Source: Pseudomonas sp. S30
GTDB taxonomy: Bacteria; Pseudomonadota; Gammaproteobacteria; Pseudomonadales; Pseudomonadaceae
Length of the DNA: 64,000 bases
Reading direction: 5' to 3'
NCBI RefSeq assembly: GCF_016518545.1
Contig: NZ_JACVTO010000017.1
Span: 1 to 64,000, forward strand
In this document: positions 57,095-64,000 of the stretch, piece after piece
How positions within the stretch are numbered: position 1 is the first letter of the stretch
How the letters are laid out: each line of letters starts with the position of its first letter
Made by a program: the position numbers and the translations under genes
The notes under the pieces: generated by a model
The model's database searches: none
Seen by the model: the letters and a program-made list of their open reading frames with translations, nothing else
Told to the model about the DNA's origin: nothing

Positions 57095-58419
57095 CAGTCG
57101 CCCTTGGTGATGTTCAGGCCCTTGAGCAGGCTCAGTGCCTGGCTGAGCTGGAAGTCGTCGTCCTGGGGCCGTTCGGTGCGCTTGCTGCTGCCCGTCGGGC
57201 GATCGGCGCCGCCGTTGCCGTTGCCCAGGTGACCCTGCAGGTCGGCTTCCTTGAAATTGTCGGTGTCGGCTTCGGCGGTGAGCTTGGCCTGGCGCACCTC
57301 GATGTCCGGAACGATACCCTGGGCCTGGATCGAACGGCCATTGGGCGTGAAGTACAGCGCGGTGGTGAGCTTGAGCGCACGGTCGTTGGTCAGCGGCAGC
57401 ACGGTCTGTACCGAGCCCTTGCCGAAGCTGTCGGTGCCCATCAGCACGCCGCGCTTCTGGTCCTGCAGGGCGCCGGCGACGATTTCCGAGGCCGAGGCGC
57501 TGCCGCCATTGATCAGCACCACCAGTGGCACGCCCTCGCTGGCGTCGGCCGGATCGGCGCTGAAGCGCAGCTCGGAGTTGGCGATACGGCCCTTGGTGTA
57601 GACGATCAGGCCCTTGGTGAGGAAGTGGTCGGCCACTTCCACGGCCGCCTGCAGCACGCCACCGGGGTTGTTGCGCAGGTCCAGCACCAGGCCGCGCAGC
57701 TTCTTGCCGTTGTCCTTGCGCAGCTTGGCCAGGGCCTTGCCCACTTCCTCGCCGGTCTTGACCTGGAACTGGGTGATGCGGATATAGCCATAGCCGCTTT
57801 CCAGCAACTGGCTCTTGACGCTCTTGACCTGGATCACGGCGCGGGCCAGGGTCACGTCGAAGGGCGTGCCGCCGTCGCGCACCAGGGTCAGGGTGATTTT
57901 CTGGCCGATCTTGCCGCGCATCTTGTCGACGGCCTCGGTCATGGTCTGGCCGCGAGTCGGCGCACCGTTGATCTTGACGATCAGGTCGCCCGCCTCGATG
58001 CCCGCGCGTGAAGCCGGCGTGTCGTCGATGGGGGAGACCACCTTGATGAAACCGTCCTCCTGGCCGACCTCGATGCCCAGGCCACCGAACTCGCCGCTGG
58101 TGCTCTCCTGAAGCTCCTGGAAGTCTTCCGGACCCAGATAGGCCGAGTGCGGATCGAGGTTGCTGAGCATGCCCTTGATGGCGTTCTCCAGCAGGGTCTT
58201 GTCGTCCACCGGCTCGACGTAGGCGGCCTTGATGCGGTCCATGACCTCGGCGAACGTGCGCAGTTCGTCCAGCGGCAGCGGCGCCTTGGCCGTCACCTCG
58301 GTGGCCGGCACGGCCGCCGGCTTGGCGGCCTTGACCGGCTCGGCGGCGGTGGCCATGGGCGCACCGACGACCAGGGCGATGGTCAGGGCCAGCTGGGTGA
58401 GGCGAGACGAGTGCAGCAT
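57094..58419 (-). CDS. ctpA: C-terminal processing protease CtpA
   Basis: CtpA is a periplasmic S41 serine protease. In P. aeruginosa its orthologue, with a lipoprotein partner, degrades peptidoglycan cross-link hydrolases. The start is ATG at 58417-58419, followed by a signal peptide (MLHSSRLTQLALTIALVV, then APMATAAEP); the upstream open frame is not conserved. The 441-residue protein has a PDZ domain (FGGLGIEVGQEDGFIKVVSP), the core LRNNPGGVLQAAVEVADHF, the catalytic Ser in GGSASASEIVAGAL and Lys in FGKGSVQTV. It sits 85 bases after envC and overlaps the deacetylase. Confidence 0.95.
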   Translation of the reverse strand: MLHSSRLTQLALTIALVVGAPMATAAEPVKAAKPAAVPATEVTAKAPLPLDELRTFAEVMDRIKAAYVEPVDDKTLLENAIKGMLSNLDPHSAYLGPEDFQELQESTSGEFGGLGIEVGQEDGFIKVVSPIDDTPASRAGIEAGDLIVKINGAPTRGQTMTEAVDKMRGKIGQKITLTLVRDGGTPFDVTLARAVIQVKSVKSQLLESGYGYIRITQFQVKTGEEVGKALAKLRKDNGKKLRGLVLDLRNNPGGVLQAAVEVADHFLTKGLIVYTKGRIANSELRFSADPADASEGVPLVVLINGGSASASEIVAGALQDQKRGVLMGTDSFGKGSVQTVLPLTNDRALKLTTALYFTPNGRSIQAQGIVPDIEVRQAKLTAEADTDNFKEADLQGHLGNGNGGADRPTGSSKRTERPQDDDFQLSQALSLLKGLNITKGD

Positions 58420-58504
58420 GTCGAACGAACTCCTGATCCTGTAGGCGCTCCCGCTGGAGCATCGACGCGGCCCTGGGCGGGCAGCGCCGTGATGTTGTCG
58501 ATGC

Positions 58505-59806
58505 CTAGCCTCGGCACCATTGCGCAGGGTCGGTAGGCCGGCCCTGCTGTCGAATCGCGAAGTACAAGCCCGCGCTGTCCTGTCCGCCGCTGTCGCCGAC
58601 GGTGGAAATGGCCTCACCGGCCTTGACGATGTCCCCGGCACTCTTGAGCAGGCTCTGGTTATGGCCATACAGGCTCAGGTAACCATTGCCGTGGTCGAGA
58701 ATGACCAGCAGCCCGGCGCCACGCAACCAGTCGGCGAACACCACGCGCCCACCATGCACGGCGTGCACCTGGGTGCCGGCGGCGGCAGCGATCATCACCC
58801 CGTCCCACTTGGCCCTGGCATCGCCGCCACGGGTATCGCCGAAGCGTGCCAACAATCGACCGTTGACAGGCCATGGAAGTTTTCCGCGGGCTGCGGAAAA
58901 GGCGCCGCCGTAGCTGGCGCCATCGCTGGAAACCAGCGGGCCGAGCACGGTACGGGCCTTCTTCGGTGGCGGCTCGGGCGCTTCGGGCGCCTCGCGGCGA
59001 GCATCGGCCAGGGCCTGTTCGCGGCGCCGCTTCTCCTCTTCCTGGCGTGCCAGCAGGGCTTTGCGCCGGGCTTCCTCGGCTTCACGGGCCTGCCGCGCGA
59101 GGGTTTCCTCGATGGTCTTGAGCACCTGGGCGAGGTCGGCCTGGTCCTGCTCGCGCGCTTGCAGCTTCTGGTCGCGGGCCTTCAGGTCGCTGTCGAGCTT
59201 GGCCAGCACCTGCTGACGCTTGCCGCGCTCGGCTTCGAGTGCCTGGCGACGGGTGTCGAGTTCGCCGCGCTGGGCCAGCAACTGCTCCTGCTGGCCGGAA
59301 ATCTCCAGCTCCACGTTGGCCAGCTGGCGCAGAGTCTCGTTGAAGGTGCGCAGTTGCTCCAGGCGCGCCTTGCTCAGGTAGTCGTAGTAGGTGAGGGTGC
59401 GGGCGAACTTTTCCGGGTTCTGCTGGTTCAGCAGCAGCTTGAGGTATTCCTCGCGACCGCTCTGGTAGGCCGAACGGGCCTGGATGGCGATCAGTCGTTG
59501 CTGTTCAGTGCGGGCGGACTGGAGTTTTTTTTTCTCGTGGTCAAGGCGCTCCAGTTCGCCCTCGGTCTTTTTTAGCGCTTGTTGCAACGCCTCCACCTGC
59601 TTCTCGAGGTTGCCGATATCGGTCTCGGTGGACTTCAGGTCTTTCTGCACGCCGGCTTTCTCTTCCTGGAGCTTGCCCAGGGTCTTCTTGAGCTCGGCGA
59701 TGTCCTGGCGAGTGGCGTCCAACTGTTGCTGGGTCTGGGCCCGCTCGTCGGCGACGGCCGGACCTAGCAGGCATGACAGGGCGAGGAATATGAGGGCGCG
59801 GCGCAT
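58505..59806 (-). CDS. envC: EnvC-like murein hydrolase activator
   Basis: EnvC-type proteins activate septal amidases at division. The 433-residue protein has a signal peptide (residues 1-19), a long coiled coil (about 20-280, rich in Gln, Glu, Lys, Arg) and a C-terminal LytM/M23 domain (LPWPVNGRLLARFGD, VHGGRVVFADWLRGAGLLV, LYGHNQSLLK). The HxxxD zinc motif of active M23 peptidases is replaced by WDGV, and the His of the final HxH is only partly kept, so the domain is degenerate, as in known EnvC activators. It heads envC-ctpA-deacetylase and is divergent from the outer-membrane protein gene. Confidence 0.93.
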   Translation of the reverse strand: MRRALIFLALSCLLGPAVADERAQTQQQLDATRQDIAELKKTLGKLQEEKAGVQKDLKSTETDIGNLEKQVEALQQALKKTEGELERLDHEKKKLQSARTEQQRLIAIQARSAYQSGREEYLKLLLNQQNPEKFARTLTYYDYLSKARLEQLRTFNETLRQLANVELEISGQQEQLLAQRGELDTRRQALEAERGKRQQVLAKLDSDLKARDQKLQAREQDQADLAQVLKTIEETLARQAREAEEARRKALLARQEEEKRRREQALADARREAPEAPEPPPKKARTVLGPLVSSDGASYGGAFSAARGKLPWPVNGRLLARFGDTRGGDARAKWDGVMIAAAAGTQVHAVHGGRVVFADWLRGAGLLVILDHGNGYLSLYGHNQSLLKSAGDIVKAGEAISTVGDSGGQDSAGLYFAIRQQGRPTDPAQWCRG

Positions 59807-60052
59807 GGATCGGGCGTACCAGGGATGGAGACTGGGCTAGTATGCCCGCCTGGGCCTGCAAAAAAAACGCCTGGCGTCGACCTCGATCGCTCCTGCGTCA
59901 GGAAAGACAGGTCCACCGTGAGGTTTTTCCTGGCCGTGTGTCAGAAACCACCTCTTATTGAGGGGGGAGTCGCTTGCTTACCCTTTCAGGCCTGCCGCTT
60001 GGCAAAAACCTGTGACTTCTCCATTCCCCTCAAACGTCGTGCGAGACGCTCC

Positions 60053-60550
60053 ATGTCGCTATGCGCCCCCCTGGCCGTGTCAGCCCGCTGGCTGCTGTGC
60101 TTCGGCCTGCTCCTGATCGCCATCAGCCCTTCCTCTGCCGCGTCCACCGGGCAGGACAGTTGGTACCTGCAAACCAGTGTCTACACTCGACATTTCAGCC
60201 ACGACCCGACCCACAACGAACGTCAGGAACTGATCGGCCTGGAGCGCGATCGGGCCGACGGGCTGCTCTACGGCGTGGCCACCTTTCGCAACTCGTTCCG
60301 CCAGCGCTCGGTCTACGCGTACGGCGGCAAGGCCTGGGAGCATGAACGCTGGCCGGTCTACGCCAAGCTCAGTGCCGGCCTGCTGCACGGCTATCGCGGC
60401 AAGTACCGCGACAAGCTCCCGCTCAATCGCTTCGGCGCGGCACCGGTGATCATTCCCGCGGCAGGTGTGCGGCTGGGGCCGGTGGGCGTTGAGACGGTGC
60501 TGCTGGGGGGCAACGCGATGATGGTCAATGTCGGTTACAGGTTTCGCTGA
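60053..60550 (+). CDS. Small outer-membrane beta-barrel protein, function unknown
   Basis: From ATG 60053 the protein has 165 residues with a signal peptide (ARWLLCFGLLLIAISPSSA). The mature part is about 135 residues of alternating aromatic and polar strands (WYLQTSVYTRHFSHDPTHN, LLYGVATFRNSFRQRSVYAY, KLSAGLLHGYRGKYRDKLP) ending VNVGYRFR. Size and pattern suggest an eight-stranded barrel, loosely like PagP or PagL. Homologues in Pseudomonas are often labelled sn-glycerol-3-phosphate transporter, which a protein this small cannot be. Upstream in-frame codons from 59825 are non-conserved. Confidence 0.75.
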   Translation: MSLCAPLAVSARWLLCFGLLLIAISPSSAASTGQDSWYLQTSVYTRHFSHDPTHNERQELIGLERDRADGLLYGVATFRNSFRQRSVYAYGGKAWEHERWPVYAKLSAGLLHGYRGKYRDKLPLNRFGAAPVIIPAAGVRLGPVGVETVLLGGNAMMVNVGYRFR

Positions 60551-60565
60551 AGGCTGGAGATGCAA

Positions 60566-60590
60566 AAGCCCGATGCCAGGCATCGGGCTT
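60566..60590 (-). terminator. Terminator of gpmI (between convergent genes)
   Basis: AAGCCCGATGC (60566-60576) pairs with GCATCGGGCTT (60580-60590) around CAG. On the minus strand the stem is followed by TTTT, serving gpmI; the plus side has no T-run. Confidence 0.85.
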
Positions 60591-60616
60591 CGCGGCACTG
60601 CTTGCGCTCGCGGCCG

Positions 60617-62152
60617 TCAGGCGTCGAGCAGGATCGACGTGCCGGTCATTTCCTCAGGCTTCTCCAGGCCCAGCAGCTTGAGCATGGTCGGCGCCACGTC
60701 GGCCAGCACGCCACCCTCGCGTACCTTGACCTTGCGTTGGCCGACATAGATGAACGGCACCGGCTCGGTGGTGTGCGCGGTGTGCGCCTGGCCGGTGGAT
60801 TCGTCTTCCATCTGCTCGACGTTGCCGTGGTCGGCGGTGATCAATGCCTCGCCCCCGACCTTTTCCAGCGCGGTGACGATGCGTCCCACGCAGTTGTCCA
60901 GGGCCTCGACCGCCTTGACCGCAGCGTCGAACACGCCGGTGTGGCCGACCATGTCGCCGTTGGCGTAGTTGACCACGATCACGTCGAAGCGCTGCTGCTC
61001 GATCGCTTCGACGATGCGGTCGGTGACTTCCGGCGCGCTCATTTCCGGCTGCAGGTCGTAGGTGGCCACCTTCGGCGATGGAATCAGGATGCGCTCTTCG
61101 CCTTCGAACGGTTCCTCGCGCCCGCCAGAGAAGAAGAAGGTCACGTGGGCGTACTTCTCGGTTTCGGCGATCCGCAACTGGGTCTTGCCATGCGCGGCCA
61201 GGTATTCGCCCAGCACATTGTGCAGGCTGGCCGGGGCGAAGGCCGCCGGGGCCGGGATCTTCGCCGAATACTGGGTAAGGCCGATGTAGGCGGCCACCTT
61301 CGGCAGGCGCGCGCGGGGGAACTCGTTGAAGTCGGGCTCGACGAACACCCGCGACAGCTCGCGGGCACGGTCGGCGCGGAAGTTCATGAAGATCACCGCA
61401 TCGCCGTCTTCGACCCTGACCGCCTCGCCAATGCGCGTGGCCTTGACGAATTCGTCGCTCTCGTCACGGGCGTAGGCCGCTTGCAGGCCCGCCACTGCGG
61501 TGTCGGCGCTGTAGTCGGCGGTGCTGTCGACGATGAGGTTGTAGGCCGCGCTGACGCGGTCCCAGCGGTTGTCCCGATCCATGGCGAAATAGCGCCCGAT
61601 CAGGCTGGCGATGCGTCCCTTGCCCAGCCGGGCGAAGGTCGCATCGAGCAGTTCCAGGGACGACTGGGCGCTGCGCGGTGGCGTGTCGCGGCCATCTAGG
61701 AAAGCGTGCAGGTAGATCTTCTCGGCGCCGCGTTGCGCGGCCAGCTCGGCCATGGCGACGATGTGGTCCTGGTGGCTGTGCACACCGCCATCGGACAGCA
61801 GGCCGAGCAGGTGCACGGCCTTGCCGGCCGCCACCGCCTTGTCCACCGCGCCGGTGAGCACCGGGTTGTGGAAGAACTCGCCGTCGCGGATGGCCTTGGT
61901 GACCCGGGTGAAGTCCTGGTACACCACGCGGCCGGCGCCGAGGTTCATGTGACCGACTTCGGAATTGCCCATCTGCCCGTCCGGCAAGCCCACGTCCATG
62001 CCGGAGCCCGAGATCAGACCATGGGGCTGGGTGGCGCGCAGGCGGTCGTAGACCGGCGTGTCGGCGGCGAGGATGGCATTGTATTCGCGGCTTTCGCTGT
62101 GACCGAAACCATCCAGGATGATCAGGACCAGGGGCTTGGGGACGTTCGTCAT
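60617..62152 (-). CDS. gpmI: 2,3-bisphosphoglycerate-independent phosphoglycerate mutase
   Basis: GpmI interconverts 3- and 2-phosphoglycerate using two Mn2+ ions. The 511-residue length is standard. The N-terminal metal site ILDGFGHSES and the phosphorylated Ser in MGNSEVGHMNLGAG are present, with metal ligands in VNYANGDMVGHTG and ITADHGNVEQM. It diverges from the rhodanese gene and lies beside envC, an order also found in E. coli (gpmM-envC). Confidence 0.97.
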   Translation of the reverse strand: MTNVPKPLVLIILDGFGHSESREYNAILAADTPVYDRLRATQPHGLISGSGMDVGLPDGQMGNSEVGHMNLGAGRVVYQDFTRVTKAIRDGEFFHNPVLTGAVDKAVAAGKAVHLLGLLSDGGVHSHQDHIVAMAELAAQRGAEKIYLHAFLDGRDTPPRSAQSSLELLDATFARLGKGRIASLIGRYFAMDRDNRWDRVSAAYNLIVDSTADYSADTAVAGLQAAYARDESDEFVKATRIGEAVRVEDGDAVIFMNFRADRARELSRVFVEPDFNEFPRARLPKVAAYIGLTQYSAKIPAPAAFAPASLHNVLGEYLAAHGKTQLRIAETEKYAHVTFFFSGGREEPFEGEERILIPSPKVATYDLQPEMSAPEVTDRIVEAIEQQRFDVIVVNYANGDMVGHTGVFDAAVKAVEALDNCVGRIVTALEKVGGEALITADHGNVEQMEDESTGQAHTAHTTEPVPFIYVGQRKVKVREGGVLADVAPTMLKLLGLEKPEEMTGTSILLDA

Positions 62153-62346
62153 CGATCAAACTCACGGTTGTTCAAAGAGGATAGAAACCCGCATTTTAGG
62201 GGAAATCCGCCAGAGGCGGCGAATATTCCTCGGGCCAGGCGACCGGCGCGCCGCGCAGATGCATTTCGCGCCGGCCGGGCGGGCTTTGGCGGGCCTGGGT
62301 GGCTGTGTATACTGGCCGGCATTTTCAATCGCCTGGAACACCCCTG

Positions 62347-62760
62347 ATGGTTGCTCACCTGATTCAATTTGCGACAGATCACTTCATCCTGGTTGCGATC
62401 TTCTTCATTCTGCTGATTCTGCTGCTGGTCAACGAGATCCGCCGCGGCGGTCAGAGCCTGAGCAATGGTCAGCTGACCGCGCTGGTCAACGCCGACAAAG
62501 GCGTGGTGATCGATATCCGTGCCCCCAAGGACTACGCGGCCGGGCACATCGTCGGCGCCGTGAACATCCCCCAGGACAAGGTCGCCAGCCGCATGGGCGA
62601 GTTGGACAAGCACAAGGACAAGACCCTGATCATCGTCGACGCCATGGGCCAGCATGCCGGCACCGTGTGCCGCGACCTGCTCAAGGCCGGCTACACCGCC
62701 GCCAAGCTCAGCGGCGGCGTGTCCAGCTGGAAAGCCGACAACCTGCCCCTGGTGAAGTGA
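62347..62760 (+). CDS. Membrane-anchored rhodanese-like protein (YibN-like), no catalytic Cys
   Basis: From ATG 62347 the protein has 137 residues: one membrane helix (about 12-28, FILVAIFFILLILLLVN) and a cytoplasmic rhodanese domain (VVIDIRAPKDYAAGHIVGAV, LSGGVSSWKADNLP). The active-site cysteine expected after the central strand (IIVC...) is Asp98 in LIIVDAMGQHAG, so sulfur transfer by the normal mechanism is unlikely. E. coli YibN lies in the same yibN-grxC-secB order. grxC starts one base after its stop codon. Confidence 0.9.
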   Translation: MVAHLIQFATDHFILVAIFFILLILLLVNEIRRGGQSLSNGQLTALVNADKGVVIDIRAPKDYAAGHIVGAVNIPQDKVASRMGELDKHKDKTLIIVDAMGQHAGTVCRDLLKAGYTAAKLSGGVSSWKADNLPLVK

Positions 62761-62761
62761 T

Positions 62762-63016
62762 ATGCAACCGGTCATCGTCTACTCCAGCGACTACTGCCCC
62801 TACTGCATGCGCGCCAAGCAACTGCTGGCGAGCAAGCAGGTGGCCTTCGAGGAAATCCGTGTCGACGGCAAGCCACAGCTGCGCGCCGACATGACACGCA
62901 AGGCCGGCCGCACCTCGGTGCCGCAGATCTGGATCGGCGACACCCATGTCGGCGGTTGCGACGACTTGTTCGCCCTGGAGCGTTCGGGCAAGCTCGACGC
63001 CCTGCTCGCGGGCTGA
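62762..63016 (+). CDS. grxC: Glutaredoxin 3
   Basis: GrxC is a small glutathione-dependent disulfide reductase. The 84-residue protein has the dithiol site C12-P-Y-C15 in SSDYCPYCMRAK and the glutathione-binding TSVPQIWIGDTHVGGCDD. It lies one base after the rhodanese gene and about 40 bases before secB. Confidence 0.96.
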   Translation: MQPVIVYSSDYCPYCMRAKQLLASKQVAFEEIRVDGKPQLRADMTRKAGRTSVPQIWIGDTHVGGCDDLFALERSGKLDALLAG

Positions 63017-63055
63017 TTCACGCCCCTTTCCACCCATTTCAGAAAAGGATCTGCC

Positions 63056-63538
63056 ATGACTGACCAACAGACCAACGGCGCTGCCGAAGAGAACAGCCCG
63101 CAATTCTCGCTGCAGCGCATCTACGTGCGTGACCTGTCGTTCGAGGCGCCCAAGAGCCCGCAGATCTTCCGCCAGCAGTGGGAGCCGAGCGTTTCGCTGG
63201 ACCTGAACACCCGTCAGAAAGCCCTGGAAGGCGACTTCCACGAAGTGGTGCTGACCCTCTCGGTCACCGTCAAGAACGGTGACGAGGTGGCGTTCATCGC
63301 TGAAGTGCAGCAGGCCGGCATCTTCCTGATCTCGGGCCTGGACGCGCAATCGATGAGCCACACCCTGGGCGCGTTCTGCCCGAACATCCTGTTCCCGTAC
63401 GCCCGCGAAACCCTGGACAGCCTGGTCACCCGTGGTTCGTTCCCGGCGCTGATGCTGTCGCCGGTGAACTTCGACGCGCTGTACGCCCAGGAGCTGCAAC
63501 GCATGCAGGAATCCGGCGAGGCGCCGTCGCTGCAGTAA
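63056..63538 (+). CDS. secB: Protein-export chaperone SecB
   Basis: SecB is a tetrameric cytoplasmic chaperone that keeps preproteins unfolded and hands them to SecA. The 160-residue protein has the typical start (FSLQRIYVRDLSFEAPKSP) and the acidic SecA-binding region, with FCPNILFPYARETLDSLV and FPALMLSPVNFDALY. AAAAGGA precedes the ATG and a strong bidirectional terminator follows. Confidence 0.97.
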   Translation: MTDQQTNGAAEENSPQFSLQRIYVRDLSFEAPKSPQIFRQQWEPSVSLDLNTRQKALEGDFHEVVLTLSVTVKNGDEVAFIAEVQQAGIFLISGLDAQSMSHTLGAFCPNILFPYARETLDSLVTRGSFPALMLSPVNFDALYAQELQRMQESGEAPSLQ

Positions 63539-63554
63539 CCGCTGCGCTGGCCCA

Positions 63555-63593
63555 CGAAAAAGCCCCTCGGGTCGATCCCGAGGGGCTTTTTCG
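63555..63593. terminator. Bidirectional terminator after secB
   Basis: CGAAAAAGCCCCTCGGG (63555-63571) and CCCGAGGGGCTTTTTCG (63577-63593) are perfect complements around TCGAT. A-run and T-run flank the GC stem, so it works for secB and for the leftward gene at 63610. Confidence 0.95.
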
Positions 63594-63609
63594 TTTGCGC
63601 CGTGTCGTC

Positions 63610-64000
63610 TCAGCCGAACTGCTTCTGCTGTTGCTGCTGCCTGGCCACCGCTTCGGAGGCCGACACGTAGGCGTCCTGGAATTCGTCGCTCTCCAGCCAG
63701 GCCATGGTGGCGGCTTCGTCGGCACCGTCGAGCCAGGCGCGGTAGGCGGTGAACACCAGCACGATGTAGTCGGTGGCGTGCTCTTCCTTGTGGCCCTTGA
63801 GCACCAGCGCCAGCAGCGGGTCGACCAGGAACACCGAGATCATCGCCACCAGGCCGGTCTCCTGGGCTTCTTTCATCTTCTCGAACAGCGCGTCGTAGCT
63901 GCCCGACTCCATGGCCTTGCTGTACACCTGCTCGACGCTGGTGCTCTCGCCGGTGCTGGCCTTGACCGCCTGGCCGCTGCGCACCATGCGGTTCTGCTTG
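63610..64000 (-). CDS. C-terminal part of an unrecognised gene running off the right edge
   Basis: A leftward frame is open from the window edge to a TGA at 63610-63612, giving at least 130 residues. The C-terminus ends with a Gln-rich stretch (ARQQQQQKQFG). The visible part is acidic and alpha-helical (YDALFEKMKEAQETGLVAM, FLVDPLLALVLKGHKEE, EAATMAWLESDEFQDAY), with one moderately hydrophobic segment that could be a core helix. An internal ATG at 63987 need not be the start, because the frame stays open beyond it. I do not recognise the family. Codon use looks normal for this genome and a terminator lies just downstream, so it is likely real. Confidence 0.75.
   Translation of the reverse strand, partial: KQNRMVRSGQAVKASTGESTSVEQVYSKAMESGSYDALFEKMKEAQETGLVAMISVFLVDPLLALVLKGHKEEHATDYIVLVFTAYRAWLDGADEAATMAWLESDEFQDAYVSASEAVARQQQQQKQFG

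Noticed and set aside
57095..58462. Upstream extension of the deacetylase frame through ctpA
   Set aside because: It is a shifted frame of ctpA with Gly/Arg/Gln-rich noise; the deacetylase has its own signal peptide at 57094.

Overview
The window is GC-rich chromosomal DNA from a fluorescent Pseudomonas, most likely of the P. putida group. The evidence is gene content and order: hemW-rdgB-metW-metX-proC; argS-priA-rpmE; ponA-pilMNO(P)Q-aroK-aroB-damX-gltB-gltD-hemE; betA-betB-betI-betT; and envC-ctpA-deacetylase beside gpmI and rhodanese-grxC-secB. All of these match, from memory, the order in P. putida and P. aeruginosa chromosomes. No rRNA, tRNA, CRISPR array, intact insertion sequence or prophage was seen. 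Almost all of it is core genome, and the only clear mobile-element trace is a decayed ISL3-type transposase at the left end.

Layout. Bases 1-800 hold the first codons of a leftward gene, an AT-rich gene-poor stretch and the transposase relic. Bases 800-7400 are a leftward run for heme chaperoning (hemW), nucleotide-pool sanitation (rdgB), methionine (metW, metX), proline (proC) and PLP homeostasis (yggS). A rightward PilT-like ATPase follows, then an NlpC/P60 peptidase and a TM2 protein. Bases 9700-14600 are leftward SPOR protein, argS and priA; rpmE and a short malic enzyme read rightward. Leftward ponA (PBP1A) diverges from a compact secretin operon (pilM, pilN, a pilO-pilP fusion, short pilQ) that runs into aroK, aroB, a DamX-like ATPase, gltB, gltD and hemE.

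Bases 34000-39600 hold a BOF-family periplasmic protein, a divergent MFS/LysR pair, an orphan ParA, trxC and selO. Bases 39700-51500 form an osmotic-adaptation neighbourhood: an MscK-type channel, a K+/H+ antiporter, glycine-betaine synthesis (betA, betB), its repressor betI with a perfect 20-bp palindromic operator, and a divergent BCCT choline transporter. Next is a 1551-residue protein resembling the large dermonecrotic-toxin-like family of Pseudomonas, the least understood large gene here. Bases 56300-59800 are a cell-envelope operon (EnvC-like activator, CtpA protease, divergent polysaccharide deacetylase). The right end holds a small outer-membrane barrel protein, gpmI, a rhodanese-like protein lacking its catalytic cysteine, grxC, secB and a partial unknown gene.

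The points most worth a second look are the PilO-PilP fusion in a reduced Hof-like secretin operon, the giant toxin-like protein, the 21-bp-spaced direct repeats in front of the LysR gene, and the transposase relic. I did not find a convincing new multi-gene system; the window is mainly housekeeping DNA.
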